The position numbers and the translations under genes are program-made. Source: Pycnococcus provasolii (taxonomy: Eukaryota > Chlorophyta > Pseudoscourfieldiophyceae > Pseudoscourfieldiales). From it: a DNA stretch of 64,000 bases. The stretch spans positions 62,001 to 126,000 of the forward strand of contig CP150559.1 of NCBI GenBank assembly GCA_049487715.1, read 5' to 3'. Below are positions 36,930 through 46,547 of the stretch, in pieces. Below the pieces are notes generated by a model. The model saw only the letters and a program-made list of their open reading frames with translations. It did no database searches and was not told the DNA's origin. Within the stretch, counting starts at the first letter, position 1; each line of letters opens with the position of its first letter.

Positions 36930-37227
36930 CAAGTGTCGACGACAGGGTTTGTGATTTAATCCTCGGCTGTTCTTGGTCGGAGTACGAAGCCCACCTCAAA
37001 ACGTATTGGTATATGGCTACACTGACATCCGCCATTCTGATTTGCATATTGATCACATCCGCCCGATTGCGAGCTTCGATATCCGTGATGAAGAGGAGAT
37101 GAAGAAGGCGTTCCACTTCACGAACACAAAACTGATGAAAAGAGATGAGAACCTAAGCAAAGGTAGCGAATGGAATGGTAAGAGGTCAGAGGTGGCGCCA
37201 CGCGGATCACAGCCAACACAATATTGA
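36930..37227 (+). pseudogene. HNH endonuclease fragment, frameshifted
   Basis: One frame gives LILGCSWSEYEAHLKTYW and a second gives DLHIDHIRPIASFDIRDEEE followed by FHFTNTKLMKRDENLSKGS. Together they match the order seen in HNH endonucleases of large DNA viruses, phages and mobile introns: a GC-x-x-x-x-x-x-HL block, the H-I-D-H-I-x-P catalytic core, and F-H-x-TN-x-x-x-L-x-x-x-x-N-x-x-K-x. The start is missing and the two parts lie in different frames, so this is a relic. No intact element surrounds it. Confidence 0.6.
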
Positions 37228-37446
37228 GTGAATAAATCCTCAATTTTTTGCGTGCCAGCGAACGCACGAAGCACTCGACGATATCCGTCGTATACATCTG
37301 CTCGAACGGGATGTCGCGATACTCGACCGGAACCGGCTTGCCGCTTTTTGTTTTTTCAGCCGTGCGTCGCTTGTCGCGGTGTGTCTCTCTCTATGTTATT
37401 ATCACACGTCACGATTAAGCTCGTATCCTTCCCACCTCCATCCTCC

Positions 37447-37536
37447 TTAGTTAGCCATGAACTCCTTGACGACGTCCCAGCTGTGCGTCGTTCCGGCGTG
37501 CGTCTTAGCAAACTCTGCAAGCCATGCGAGCGAGAC
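37447..37536 (-). pseudogene. C-terminal coding fragment, family unknown
   Basis: Open minus-strand frame reading VSLAWLAEFAKTHAGTTHSW then DVVKEFMAN and a stop. It is preceded in-frame by TAA, though the AAG just before could be an acceptor. The composition is protein-like, but no upstream exon can be joined. A second protein-like piece (VPVEYRDIPFEQMYTTDI) lies on the same strand at about 37270-37360. Confidence 0.3.
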
Positions 37537-37743
37537 TTAGCATTCTTCCCGATAAACCCCGAATCGGGATGGATTCCACCGAGCTGTCCTGGAGCTGTCC
37601 TTCTTCTCGGAGGCATCATTTCAATTTTCGAGCAATCTCACAGCAGATCTCTCCCCCCAAAGGTCCGCGCAAGCCCGAAAACAGGAGTAACGGCAGTTTT
37701 CTGTTTTCCCCCTTTTTTGTGACTGTCACGCACACAAATTTGG

Positions 37744-39057
37744 TTGAAATTGTGTTTTAGATTCATGACGCAAACGAACGACATTAAGCAAGCAGCACCA
37801 CCACCACCACCATCTTCATCATCGTCAGCAGGCTTGGATTCCACGGTGATGATGATGACCGACAACAACAACAACAACACTGGTAGTGCAGCAGCAGCAC
37901 CCTCATCATCACAAGCAGCAGCAGCGCATGAACTCAAACCGAATCAAACGCTCTCGTCAGGGAGGTACCGAGTGATCAAGGAACTCAACCGAGGAGGAAC
38001 GGCGGTCGTGTACGAAGCTGTTGACGTTTCAAACAACAACCTGTCCGTCGCACTCAAAGTCATGAATACCAGAGAAGGTGTCATGCAGATGCCCGTCAAG
38101 GCGGTGAAGCGCGAAATCGAGCTCGCGTCGCAGATGCGAGATGCCATGGCAGCGGCGGCAGCTGGGAAGAATCCCAACGTCAGCGCGGCACTCGCAAAGG
38201 AAATGCAGCTCGGGCAGAGGCACATCGTTCAGTTGCTCGACGTCTTTGCGCACGAAGGACGGAGCTTGGTCATCGTCTGGGAGCTCGTTCGTGGAGTTGA
38301 CCTGCTCGACTTGCTGAATGAGTGTGGAGGACGCATGAAGGAGGAAATGGCGGCACGATACGTGCGCCAGCTGCTGCGCGGCGTGACGTACATGCATGCA
38401 AACGGACTGTGTCACAGAGACCTCAAGCCGGAGAACTGTATGATCGACCGGAAGACGGACCGCCTGAAGATCATTGACTTTGGGCTCAGCAAGCACCTCG
38501 ACAGCGCAATCACGCTTGGCGTCGGTACACCCGACTACATGTCACCTGAGCTGTTGAACGGTCCGGCGGGCATGGCGAATCCAAACGGCAAATACGATGC
38601 CGTTGCTGTTGACGTGTGGGCGATTGGAGTCATGCTATACCTGATCGTGACGGGCGTGTACCCGTTCGAGGACCCGTCACATCCGGACGACGTGAGCCGA
38701 ACGCTCAGCAACATACGTAACGGACGAGCACGGCCGCTTCCACCAGACGTCACCACGGAGTGTCGCGACTGCATCGCAAGCATGCTCCGCCGTCGCCCTG
38801 AGCGACGCATCAATCTGATGCAACTTTCGCAGCACGTCTGGCTAACAAAGCACGAGGCGGTGGCACCTCCCACACCGACAACGCCAGCACATCCACGTCA
38901 CCCGAGTCAGGTTGCAACTCCGAAAACTTCTGGCAGCATCAACAAGTCGACGAGCACGTCGCCGGGCCAGTCGTCAACCCCACCAACCACGAACAGGAGC
39001 CAGTCGTTCCAGGCTGGATTCAAGAGCTTCCTCGATAAGCTCAAGCCAGGCAAGTGA
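37744..39057 (+). CDS. CAMK-like serine/threonine protein kinase
   Basis: 437 residues. A low-complexity Pro/Ser/Asn/Ala N-terminus precedes a full kinase domain (residues about 75-365): Gly loop RGGTAVVYEA, ATP lysine K105 in VALKVM, catalytic HRDLKPEN (D226), Mg-binding DFG (D245), GTPDYMSPELL activation end and DVWAIGVMLY. An insertion rich in Ala/Gly lies between beta-3 and the alpha-C region. TGVYPFEDPSHP after subdomain IX recalls SnRK2/CAMK-type kinases. The C-terminal tail is Ser/Thr/Pro-rich and probably disordered. All catalytic residues are present. The second Met (MTQTND, 37765) follows a TTTTAG that could be an acceptor, so the start is uncertain. Confidence 0.85.
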   Translation: MKLCFRFMTQTNDIKQAAPPPPPSSSSSAGLDSTVMMMTDNNNNNTGSAAAAPSSSQAAAAHELKPNQTLSSGRYRVIKELNRGGTAVVYEAVDVSNNNLSVALKVMNTREGVMQMPVKAVKREIELASQMRDAMAAAAAGKNPNVSAALAKEMQLGQRHIVQLLDVFAHEGRSLVIVWELVRGVDLLDLLNECGGRMKEEMAARYVRQLLRGVTYMHANGLCHRDLKPENCMIDRKTDRLKIIDFGLSKHLDSAITLGVGTPDYMSPELLNGPAGMANPNGKYDAVAVDVWAIGVMLYLIVTGVYPFEDPSHPDDVSRTLSNIRNGRARPLPPDVTTECRDCIASMLRRRPERRINLMQLSQHVWLTKHEAVAPPTPTTPAHPRHPSQVATPKTSGSINKSTSTSPGQSSTPPTTNRSQSFQAGFKSFLDKLKPGK

Positions 39058-39059
39058 GG

Positions 39060-39598
39060 CAACCAGCAGCGGTAGAAGATAGATGACGGGCAGATCGGGA
39101 GCAGTCGTGGATGATGAGGAGGAGTATGAGGAGGTTGAGGAGGAGGAGGAGGAGAGCGACATGAGAAGTGCTGACTGCTCAAGTGGTGATTGGGGTGAGA
39201 GAGGAGATGAAACAACAAGCAACCAATTTTCAAATCACCGTTACCACTTACCACCACCACCATTACCACCATGTATGTGCTTGTGTGAATGTGTATTGTG
39301 TGACAAACAAAGCAGACATCTAAACTAAGGCTTAGGAGGACAGCTCTAAGAAGGATCCCCAAAGCAAAGCAGAACATGCCCGGAGCTGAGCTTACCTCCC
39401 TGACGCTCTGGTCCCCTCCCCCTCACATCGTTCCCTCCCTCCGGAATGCACTTTCCCACACTCCGATGATGCTCATCATTGTGTGCCATTGACATTGACG
39501 TGTGCATTGCATTGCGCGCGTGCTCTCTGGACAGGTGCTTAATTATAATTTCAGGACTTCGATTGATTTCAAACACACAGTGGTGTGTGTTGTCACCC
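39060..39598. other. Spacer, no gene recognised
   Basis: 3' flank of the kinase gene and 5' flank of the RING-WD40 gene, same strand. GAGGAG-rich at 39110-39155 and CCACCA-rich at 39245-39270. The frame of the next gene is open upstream to 39479, but that part lacks family similarity. Confidence 0.4.
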
Positions 39599-41356
39599 AT
39601 GCTGTCCCCTCAGAATTGTGTCGTGTCGTCGAAGGAAATCTCCGACGACCTGCAGTGCACGATTTGCCTCGACGTTCCCTCATCTAGTACGCGTGTTTTG
39701 CAATGCATCAACGGACACATCTTCTGCGAAGCGCCGTGCATGGAACAGTACCTAAGCCACTCAAAAACGTACCAGTGCCCAATCTGCAGAGTCGCCATCG
39801 ACCCCGCGAGGCCCATAAGATCGCTAGCGGCTGAGCACATCATCGCGGCACTGCCGACAGCTTCCGCGCTCGCACAGAACGCACATGCGAACGGAAAAGC
39901 AGACGCCACCGTCTGCGCTGGAGCGTCACTGGGATGCACGTGGGCGGCGGCCGACGAGTCGTCACGAATCACGCACGAAGCCGCTTGTCCGCACGCCATT
40001 GCGCAACGTGCCGTGGAGAGAGAACGAACGGCATGGCGCGCGGCACTAAGGCGACTGGAGCACAGAATCGAGCAGCTCGAGGCTGGAGGTGGTCCAACAG
40101 CAGGTCAACCACCAACCACCACGACCACCACCTCCTCCGCGCCAATACCACCACCACCACCAGCACCACAGTCAGCACAACCACCAGCACCACACTACCA
40201 GCAGTATGCGAACCTGCGCGCCGACGGCTACGACGCCTCGCGCTCTGAACTGTACGCAAGCACGTTTGTCGACAGTGCCGCGCAGGACGGCAACCTTGAA
40301 GGCCGCACAATCTCCCGTGTGGGCGGCGCGGCAAGAGGACACGTCGGATCCATATGCGCCATCGCCGCGTCGTCAGACTGGGCCATCTCTGGAAGCATCG
40401 ATCGAACGCTGCGGCTGTGGCGCCGAAGACACACCTCGAGCAGCGACGGCGACGGCGACGAAGCAGCCGCGAGCGGTTACCTTGCGACGGAGCCCGCACC
40501 TCTCGTTGAGATTGGCTGCACAACGGAGCACACCAACGTCGTTTGCGCCGTTGCCGTGCACCCATCCATCGCCCACGTCGCCTTCTCTGGTTCCTTTGAC
40601 GGAACGCTGCGTGTGTGGCGCGTCGACGCCACCTGCGGCTCTCTGCGCTGCACGGCGCGCGTTGACGTGGGCGGAAAGGTGTTGAGCTTGGAGGCCGCGT
40701 CGCGCGCGCAGGAGCTTTACGTCGGCTCCGCACGTGGCGAGATTTTCGTGTTCGACGTTACAGGTGTCGACGAAGGTGTGGTGCCCCAGCGCATCGCCGC
40801 ATTTGAGGCGCATGCGGGGATGGATGTGCGCGCAATCGCGATGGCTGAGAGTGAACACCAGCGCGTGATTTTCACAGCGGGAGGGGACGCCTGCGTCAAG
40901 GCGTGGCGTGCCGGATCGAACGCCGCCGCACCACTCGCCACGCTGACGGGACACGGAAATCCTGTCCGTGCGCTAGCTCTCGCTCACCACCATCAGCTGC
41001 TTTTCTCTGGAGCGTCGGACGCGACGATCCGCGTTTGGTTCGTTGGAGGGCTCACGGGTGCTGGCGCGGGCGAGCCGAGCTGCCTTCACATTCTTCGTGG
41101 CCACAAGGACACGATATGGAGCCTGATCTGTGATCGCTACTTCCTCTACTCTGGCTCCGCGGATGCGACCGTGCGGGTCTGGTCAATCAGGCAGGGTGCC
41201 GCCATGCTCGAGATGCCCGAGATGGCCGCGGTGCTCGAAGGCCACCAAGACGTCGTTTGGACAATTGGCCAGATGCCATCTTGTGAGTCAGACTCGCGCG
41301 CGCTCCTGCTGTCAGGTTCCGCGGATTGCACAGTCGCGGCGTGGGCCTGGGATTAA
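39599..41356 (+). CDS. TRAF7-like RING and WD40 E3 ubiquitin ligase
   Basis: 585 residues from MLSPQNC. A RING finger (CTICLDVP...LQCINGHIFC...CPICR) lies at residues about 18-65. A short TRAF-type zinc-finger-like Cys/His stretch follows (CAGASLGCTW...HEAACPH), then a helix (RTAWRAALRRLEHRIEQLE), a Pro/Thr/Gln-rich linker, and about seven WD40 repeats ending in variants of GSADATVRVWS and SGSADCTVAAWAWD. This is the domain order of TRAF7: RING, zinc finger, coiled coil, WD40. It should transfer ubiquitin from an E2 to substrates held by the propeller. The start 39599 puts the RING near the N-terminus; the ATG at 39479 would add 40 residues of low quality. Confidence 0.82.
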   Translation: MLSPQNCVVSSKEISDDLQCTICLDVPSSSTRVLQCINGHIFCEAPCMEQYLSHSKTYQCPICRVAIDPARPIRSLAAEHIIAALPTASALAQNAHANGKADATVCAGASLGCTWAAADESSRITHEAACPHAIAQRAVERERTAWRAALRRLEHRIEQLEAGGGPTAGQPPTTTTTTSSAPIPPPPPAPQSAQPPAPHYQQYANLRADGYDASRSELYASTFVDSAAQDGNLEGRTISRVGGAARGHVGSICAIAASSDWAISGSIDRTLRLWRRRHTSSSDGDGDEAAASGYLATEPAPLVEIGCTTEHTNVVCAVAVHPSIAHVAFSGSFDGTLRVWRVDATCGSLRCTARVDVGGKVLSLEAASRAQELYVGSARGEIFVFDVTGVDEGVVPQRIAAFEAHAGMDVRAIAMAESEHQRVIFTAGGDACVKAWRAGSNAAAPLATLTGHGNPVRALALAHHHQLLFSGASDATIRVWFVGGLTGAGAGEPSCLHILRGHKDTIWSLICDRYFLYSGSADATVRVWSIRQGAAMLEMPEMAAVLEGHQDVVWTIGQMPSCESDSRALLLSGSADCTVAAWAWD

Positions 41357-41445
41357 ACAACCAAAGGCGATCCATGATCAATTAATCGTACAATGTTTTT
41401 ACTATAGTTAAGTACTTAATTTTTCAAAGAAAGAAGACACAAATT

Positions 41446-42351
41446 TCACCGCTTCACGCCCACAAGCATCGCAGCTGCGCCGAACGTGTAGTTCACGACG
41501 CGAACGTCTTTCAGTCCCTCGTCGCGCAGGACTTCTGCGGTTTCCTCGGCAGAACGCGTTTGCTCGATGGACGACGCGAGATAGCGGTACGCCTTTGCGT
41601 CTGCGAATGCGAACACGCGCACGATTCCTGCAACGACGACGTTCATCCAGAAGCGCAGTGCGAGCTGCATGAAACTTCCCTTCGGCGGTGGGAATGCGTC
41701 GAGCAGAACGAGCGCACCTCCTGGCCTGAGAACGCGCGTCATCGCGCGTACGGCGAGTCGCACGTCGGAGAAGTTTCGCAGCGTGTAGACGGAGTAGACT
41801 GCGTCGAAGCTGTCGCTGCCGAACGACGACGCGAGGTTCTCAGCGTTTCCGAGCTCGTAGCATCCGTCCGGATCGTTGCGACGCGCCACCTCGAGCATGC
41901 GAGGCGACGGGTCTACGCCTGTGGTTTCGACACGAAGCTTCGGTGCACACTGGCGTCGAAGTGCGTACGTGGAGATTCCCGATCCACACCCCACGTCGAG
42001 CACACGCGCACCCTTGGAGGTGCACCCAAGCTGTACGAGTTGCGCGAGTATGGTCCGAAAGCATAGGTAGCGCCAGAGTGACGTCTGGCCGAGGCTGATG
42101 AGTAGGTTCATGGTATCGTACCCGGGCGCGATCTTGTCGAACATCGCGGATACGAACGACAGCTTTGTGTGGCCGGGTAATTGGAAACCGGCGGAGGCGT
42201 CAGTGACGTCGTAGACGTTAACCGACGTAGACAACGAAGCACGACACGATGAAGAAGGTGCTGAAGAAGCGGTTTCCGTTTCCGGCAGCAAGCTGTGCGC
42301 CATGCCCGTCATAGTTCTTTCGCCAACGAAATGAAAAATCAGAGGGGTCAA
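41446..42351 (-). CDS. UbiE/COQ5/MenG-type quinone C-methyltransferase
   Basis: 301 residues. After a polar, Ser/Thr-rich N-terminus of about 60 residues (possible organelle transit peptide) come the UbiE-family blocks: VSAMFDKIAPGYDTMNLLIS, the SAM motif VLDVGCGSGIS, VDPSPRMLEVAR, FDAVYSVYTLRNFSD and RPGGALVLLD. The family C-methylates demethoxy-ubiquinol, demethylmenaquinol or demethylphylloquinol. RNFSD in place of the RNVTD of bacterial UbiE resembles plastid and cyanobacterial MenG-like members, so either ubiquinone (mitochondrion) or phylloquinone (plastid) synthesis is possible. A shorter start at the second Met (MTGMAHS) would still keep the leader. Confidence 0.8.
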   Translation of the reverse strand: MTPLIFHFVGERTMTGMAHSLLPETETASSAPSSSCRASLSTSVNVYDVTDASAGFQLPGHTKLSFVSAMFDKIAPGYDTMNLLISLGQTSLWRYLCFRTILAQLVQLGCTSKGARVLDVGCGSGISTYALRRQCAPKLRVETTGVDPSPRMLEVARRNDPDGCYELGNAENLASSFGSDSFDAVYSVYTLRNFSDVRLAVRAMTRVLRPGGALVLLDAFPPPKGSFMQLALRFWMNVVVAGIVRVFAFADAKAYRYLASSIEQTRSAEETAEVLRDEGLKDVRVVNYTFGAAAMLVGVKR

Positions 42352-42383
42352 TATGTGGGGTGGAAACTCCGACCAGGGGCTTG

Positions 42384-42410
42384 TTAGGGTTAGGGTTAGG
42401 GTTAGGGTTA
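42384..42410 (+). repeat. Interstitial telomere-type repeat (TTAGGG)4
   Basis: Four perfect TTAGGG units plus TTA, just upstream of the methyltransferase gene and 250 bases left of the 47-bp minisatellite. Confidence 0.9.
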
Positions 42411-42664
42411 GTGGTATTATTATTATGGGGAGCCCTGGTCAAGCTCGCTCGCTCATTGGTCGGTGCGAATGATTCGGTCCACGGTGCAAGTCCACAATGC
42501 GGCCGCACACGTCTTGCTTGCGCGTCGTGAACTCAAGCACATGGTCAAGTCACAAGTCTCAAGTGAGCTCATTCCGGGTGGTGGGAAAACATATCCATAG
42601 CCATAAACCTTTACAGTTAGCGCACACGCCACGCCACGCCATGCATGGTACAGGTTTACACTGT

Positions 42665-43045
42665 GGTCAAGGCCGCCTGTTGTAAGAGTCCGTTGTATGA
42701 CGCGGTCACTTGTGCAAGGCCGCCGGCTGTAAGAGTCCGTTGTAAGAGGCGGTCACTTGTGCAAGGCCGCCGGCTGTAAGAGTCCGTTGTAAGAGGCGGT
42801 CACTTGTGCAAGGCCGCCGGCTGTAAGAGTCCGTTGTAAGAGGCGGTCACTTGTGCAAGGCCGCAGGCTGTAAGAGTCCGTTGTAAGACGTGGTCACTTG
42901 TGCAAGGCCGCCAATTGTAAGAGTCCGTTGTATGACGCGGTCACTTGTGCATTGTGCAAGGTCGCCGGTTGTAAGAGTCCGTTGTAAGACGCGGTCACTT
43001 GTGCAAGGCCGCCGGTTGTAAGAGTCCGTTGTAAGAGGCGGGAAG
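42665..43045 (+). repeat. 47-bp minisatellite, about eight copies
   Basis: The core GTCACTTGTGCAAGGCCGCC plus GGCTGTAAGAGTCCGTTGTA recurs at 42705, 42752, 42799, 42846, 42893 and 42940, exactly 47 bases apart, then at 42994 after a 7-base insertion (ATTGTGC). No coding frame runs through it. Confidence 0.9.
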
Positions 43046-43251
43046 GTACAAGTAAGTCACTCGTCCAAGGCGCTTGGCTGCCCTATCATAGGTAGGGTAG
43101 CCTTTCTGATTATGCCATGCGCGCACCACGGTACCACACTGGTCACCGAGTGCACTATCGAGTAGTGAGCTGGCAGCAGGTTCGAAGTTTTCGACGAGCC
43201 TGTTTTTAGGACTTCGAAGTATCACCTCGTGTTGCTATCGCTCACTCGGCC

Positions 43252-45444
43252 ATGGCGCTGTGCGGTGGTGGTGGCAGTAGCAGTAGTGGCGATGATTCCC
43301 CTCCTCCTGGAGGAGGTGGACCACAGCTGACGCACTCTTCATCCCGAATCAAGTCGCACGACCAAAGAGCATGCAGAGACATACTCTTCCTCGTCGTGTT
43401 CCTTGCCTTCTGCCTCGGCATGCTTGTCGTCGGAGGGAGAGGGTTCGCCGAGGGCGACCCGAAGGTGCTCGTGTACGGATTCGACTACAAGGGACAACTG
43501 TGCAACGAAAAAGATCTCGACGGATACAAGGCGACGTTCTGGCCAAGCGCCGTAGAACTCGCGCGAGTCGTCGACCCCACCTTGGTCACGGACTTCTCGA
43601 GCGTCCTGACAACGTCATTCAAGGACGTGCTAAACGTATGCGTGAAGAGCTGCCCGCAGCCGTCCAACGATACACTCTTCGTATGCGTGTATCCAAACGC
43701 AACGTACTTCAGTGCTAGCTCGGAAGCGTCAAAATACTTCGGCACCACGCCAAGCCAAGGCGAACAGCTCAAGTGGTGGAGCGAAACGAAGAAGTACGAC
43801 TACTACAACGACCTCACGGACGAGGGTAAGGAGCGAAGCCGCGCGTTCAAAGGGCCGTGCTACCCGAACGTGATGAAGAGCACAGAACAGTTCCAAACGT
43901 GCCAGTTCTACGAGCTTGACGCCGACGCGGTGGCGCGCGTGCAGAGTTTAGAACCTTCGGGATCCACAGCTGCCGCCTTGGCCATGTTTGACAAGGGCTT
44001 CGTTGATCGCATCAGCGGTGGTATCAAGGATTACCTCTCCACGCCACTCGCCATCATGGAGCGGTACATCTCCGACCTCACCAAGTCGTGGTCTGTGCTC
44101 GTCGTCGGCGGACTGATCGCGCCGCTCATTCTCGGCTTCGTGTGGCTCATCTTCACGCGCTTTTTCGCAGGCCTCATGGCGTGGACCACCCTCCTGCTCG
44201 TCAACGTGCTGTCCATCGCGGTGACCTTCTTCTTCTACCTCAAGGCTGGAATCATCGGCAAGGACCAGGTGTCCGGCTTCACGTCGCAACTCCCGAGCGA
44301 CGTGGAAGACAATCTCGACGCGAGCGAGGAGCACCAGACGGTGCTCACTGCCGTAGCTGTCGTCTGCACACTGCTCACCATGCTCCTCCTGCTCTTCTCG
44401 CTCGTGATGATTCCGCGCATCTTCCTCGCCATCAAGGTGATCAAGGTGGCGTGCAATGCGATTGCAACCATTCCGAGCGTTATATTAGCACCCTTCACTC
44501 CGTTCCTAGCGTTCGTGCTCTTTGCGGTGTACTGGGTTGCCGCCGCCATCTACGTGTATGCAAGCGGAGACTCGGAGCTGCGTGACTGTGGAAAGACGAG
44601 GTACGAGGACAAGTACTGCACTGACACGTATGCCCACCTGTGCCAGTGCGGCTACCAGGTGAGCTTCGACCGAACCCTTCAGTACATGCTCGTGTACCAC
44701 GTCTTCGGCTTCCTCTGGATCACGCAGTTCATCGTCGCCGTGACGATGGGTGTCATCGCCGGCGCCATCGCGTACTACTACTGGGATCGGACGAACCTGC
44801 CGTTGAGCCCGGTGCTTTCGAGCACGTATCGCACGTTCCGGTACCACACCGGCTCGTTCGCGCTGGGAAGCTTCATAGTGGCGGTACTTCAGTTCGTGCA
44901 GATGGTGATGCACTACCTGGAGAAGAAGATGCAGGAGGCGAGCCCGGACAATCCGATCATCAAGTACGTGGGATGCTGCGTGAGGTGCTACTTGTCCTGC
45001 CTTGAGTCGTGCGTGAAGTTCCTGAATCGCAACGGGTACATCCTGATCATGATCGAGGGCGACAACTACTGCACGAGCGTGTTCCACGCCGCGAAGCTGA
45101 TTGCGTCGAACTTGCTACGCGTGGCGGCGGTGAACTTGGTTGGCGACTCGATATTATTCTTGGGCAAGCTTGTGGTAGCTCTCGCGAGCGGGCTGATTGC
45201 GCACATGATGCTGGATAGAGCGAGCGACGACGACAAGACGTCGAGTCCTCTGATTCCAGTTCTGCTGGTGGTTTTGATGGCGTACCAAATCGCGAGTCTG
45301 TTTATGGGCGTGGTTGAGCTTTCGATCGACACGATTTTGCTGTCGTACTGTCTCGATAGCGAGGAGAACGGCGGCCGCCCGACGAATGCGCCACCTTTGC
45401 TGCAAGACTACATAGGTACCGCGAATCAGGAGCTTGATAAATAG
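43252..45444 (+). CDS. Choline transporter-like protein (SLC44 family)
   Basis: 730 residues, within the 650-750 usual for CTL proteins. A Gly/Ser/Pro-rich cytosolic N-terminus, then a first membrane segment (ILFLVVFLAFCLGMLVVGG). A long, Cys- and Asn-glycosylation-bearing extracellular loop follows (residues about 65-265). About nine or ten further membrane segments cluster after residue 275. The family region YHTGSFALGSFIVAVLQFVQ and CC-x-R-C-x-LSCLE-x-C-x-K-F-x-NRN, close to the C-terminus, is clear. SLC44 proteins carry choline or ethanolamine across plasma or mitochondrial membranes for phospholipid synthesis. The start is the ATG of MALCGGGG; no intron. Confidence 0.9.
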   Translation: MALCGGGGSSSSGDDSPPPGGGGPQLTHSSSRIKSHDQRACRDILFLVVFLAFCLGMLVVGGRGFAEGDPKVLVYGFDYKGQLCNEKDLDGYKATFWPSAVELARVVDPTLVTDFSSVLTTSFKDVLNVCVKSCPQPSNDTLFVCVYPNATYFSASSEASKYFGTTPSQGEQLKWWSETKKYDYYNDLTDEGKERSRAFKGPCYPNVMKSTEQFQTCQFYELDADAVARVQSLEPSGSTAAALAMFDKGFVDRISGGIKDYLSTPLAIMERYISDLTKSWSVLVVGGLIAPLILGFVWLIFTRFFAGLMAWTTLLLVNVLSIAVTFFFYLKAGIIGKDQVSGFTSQLPSDVEDNLDASEEHQTVLTAVAVVCTLLTMLLLLFSLVMIPRIFLAIKVIKVACNAIATIPSVILAPFTPFLAFVLFAVYWVAAAIYVYASGDSELRDCGKTRYEDKYCTDTYAHLCQCGYQVSFDRTLQYMLVYHVFGFLWITQFIVAVTMGVIAGAIAYYYWDRTNLPLSPVLSSTYRTFRYHTGSFALGSFIVAVLQFVQMVMHYLEKKMQEASPDNPIIKYVGCCVRCYLSCLESCVKFLNRNGYILIMIEGDNYCTSVFHAAKLIASNLLRVAAVNLVGDSILFLGKLVVALASGLIAHMMLDRASDDDKTSSPLIPVLLVVLMAYQIASLFMGVVELSIDTILLSYCLDSEENGGRPTNAPPLLQDYIGTANQELDK

Positions 45445-45616
45445 GGCATTGGTCACCCGTTTTATGTTACGTATGAGAGAATTTCTTTATTTTGGCTGTT
45501 TTCGTGTTGTGGGTTGTAGGTTGGTTGGTGGCGAATGCGACGACAACAACAAAAGGGTTGGAAGGTGAGTTGGACGAAGTAAACATCATGCCGTTACCGA
45601 ATGAGCATACACAGAT

Positions 45617-46485
45617 TTACGCTTGTGCTGTTGCACGCGTGTAGATGGACTGACGCCCGTGCTCTACCACGGGCTTGATCTTGCCCTCCGACAGCAGAAG
45701 CTTGATCGCCTTGCGCGCGAGCGAGCCGTTGAGGCGCAGGCGGTCCGCGAGGATCGACGTTGTGATCATCTTGTACTTGGGCACCTCAGCCATGAGCTTG
45801 TCGTACGTGGGCTGGTCGAAAAGCACGAAGTTGTTCACCTTCTCCTTCGTCTTTCCCTTGGACCACTTCTTCTTCTTGCCCTTGCCACCAGCCATGGCGG
45901 CACGGGCCTTCTCCTCCTTGGACTTTTGTATCTTCGGCGGCTGTTGTTGTTGTTGTTGTTGTTATGCGTTCGATTTCATGGTGAGGGGGGTGGTAAGGGT
46001 TGGACTTTTGTGAGTTTTGTGATTTTGATGCGTTGTTTTGGATGTGTGCACGTCTCGTCTCCCTTCCCAAAACTGACACCACAACAACCTTGACGTCGCT
46101 GCGCCGAAAAACGCTGTTTCTCTTTCTTCCTTTCTTTCCGATCGACCGACCTATTTTTCTGTCAAACGCAGAAGAGAGCATGAAAGACGCAAAGAAACAC
46201 ACACCACACACAACAGGCTCATGAAAAGTGCGTGCACTCAAAACGAAATCGACTCCGCATCGTCGTCGTCGTCACGTCGTCGTCGTCGTCGTCGTCGTGT
46301 GAGGCACACACCTATGGAAAAGACCAACACCAAAAACACCAAGAAACGCCACCAAGCCACCCAACACACACCACCACCACCAAGGACACCACCAAGAGCA
46401 CACCACCAGCGCCAAGGACACACATCACCACCACCAAGCACCACTACACAAGCACACTACCCAGCCACTACAGAGCACGTACCAT
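45617..46485 (-). CDS. RPS25: 40S ribosomal protein eS25, ATG-only first exon
   Basis: Exon 2 (45617-45940) encodes [20 protein letters not shown] then [44 protein letters not shown] and IYTRATAQA, the full eS25 fold with its Lys-rich N-terminus. The only start in exon 2 is the internal ATG of MAGGK, which would drop the conserved MPPK leader. Upstream, 46483-46485 is ATG followed by GTACGT. A 542-base intron ending in (CAA)nCAG at 45941 then joins it in phase 0 to CCG, giving a 108-residue protein. eS25 sits in the 40S head near the E site. Divergent from RPL30 with about 300 bases between start codons. The single-codon exon is inferred. Confidence 0.87.
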
Positions 46486-46547
46486 GTTGACACCCTATTG
46501 AAGCAATGATTGCCACCAGGGAGCGAGGAAGGCCTTGAAGGGAAAAA

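Larger units (their letters stand above)
36058..37743. other. Intergenic region with gene relics
   Basis: Between two divergent genes. From 36060 to 36920 I see only low-complexity DNA, including (GGC)n at 36659-36675. From about 36930 to 37540 there are three protein-like fragments, listed separately: an HNH endonuclease piece on plus and two pieces on minus. A TTTTAG/A boundary at about 37760 could be an acceptor upstream of the kinase start. Confidence 0.45.

Noticed and set aside
42665-43045. Possible CRISPR-like array
   Set aside because: The 47-bp unit repeats without unique spacers, and the DNA is eukaryotic; it is a minisatellite.
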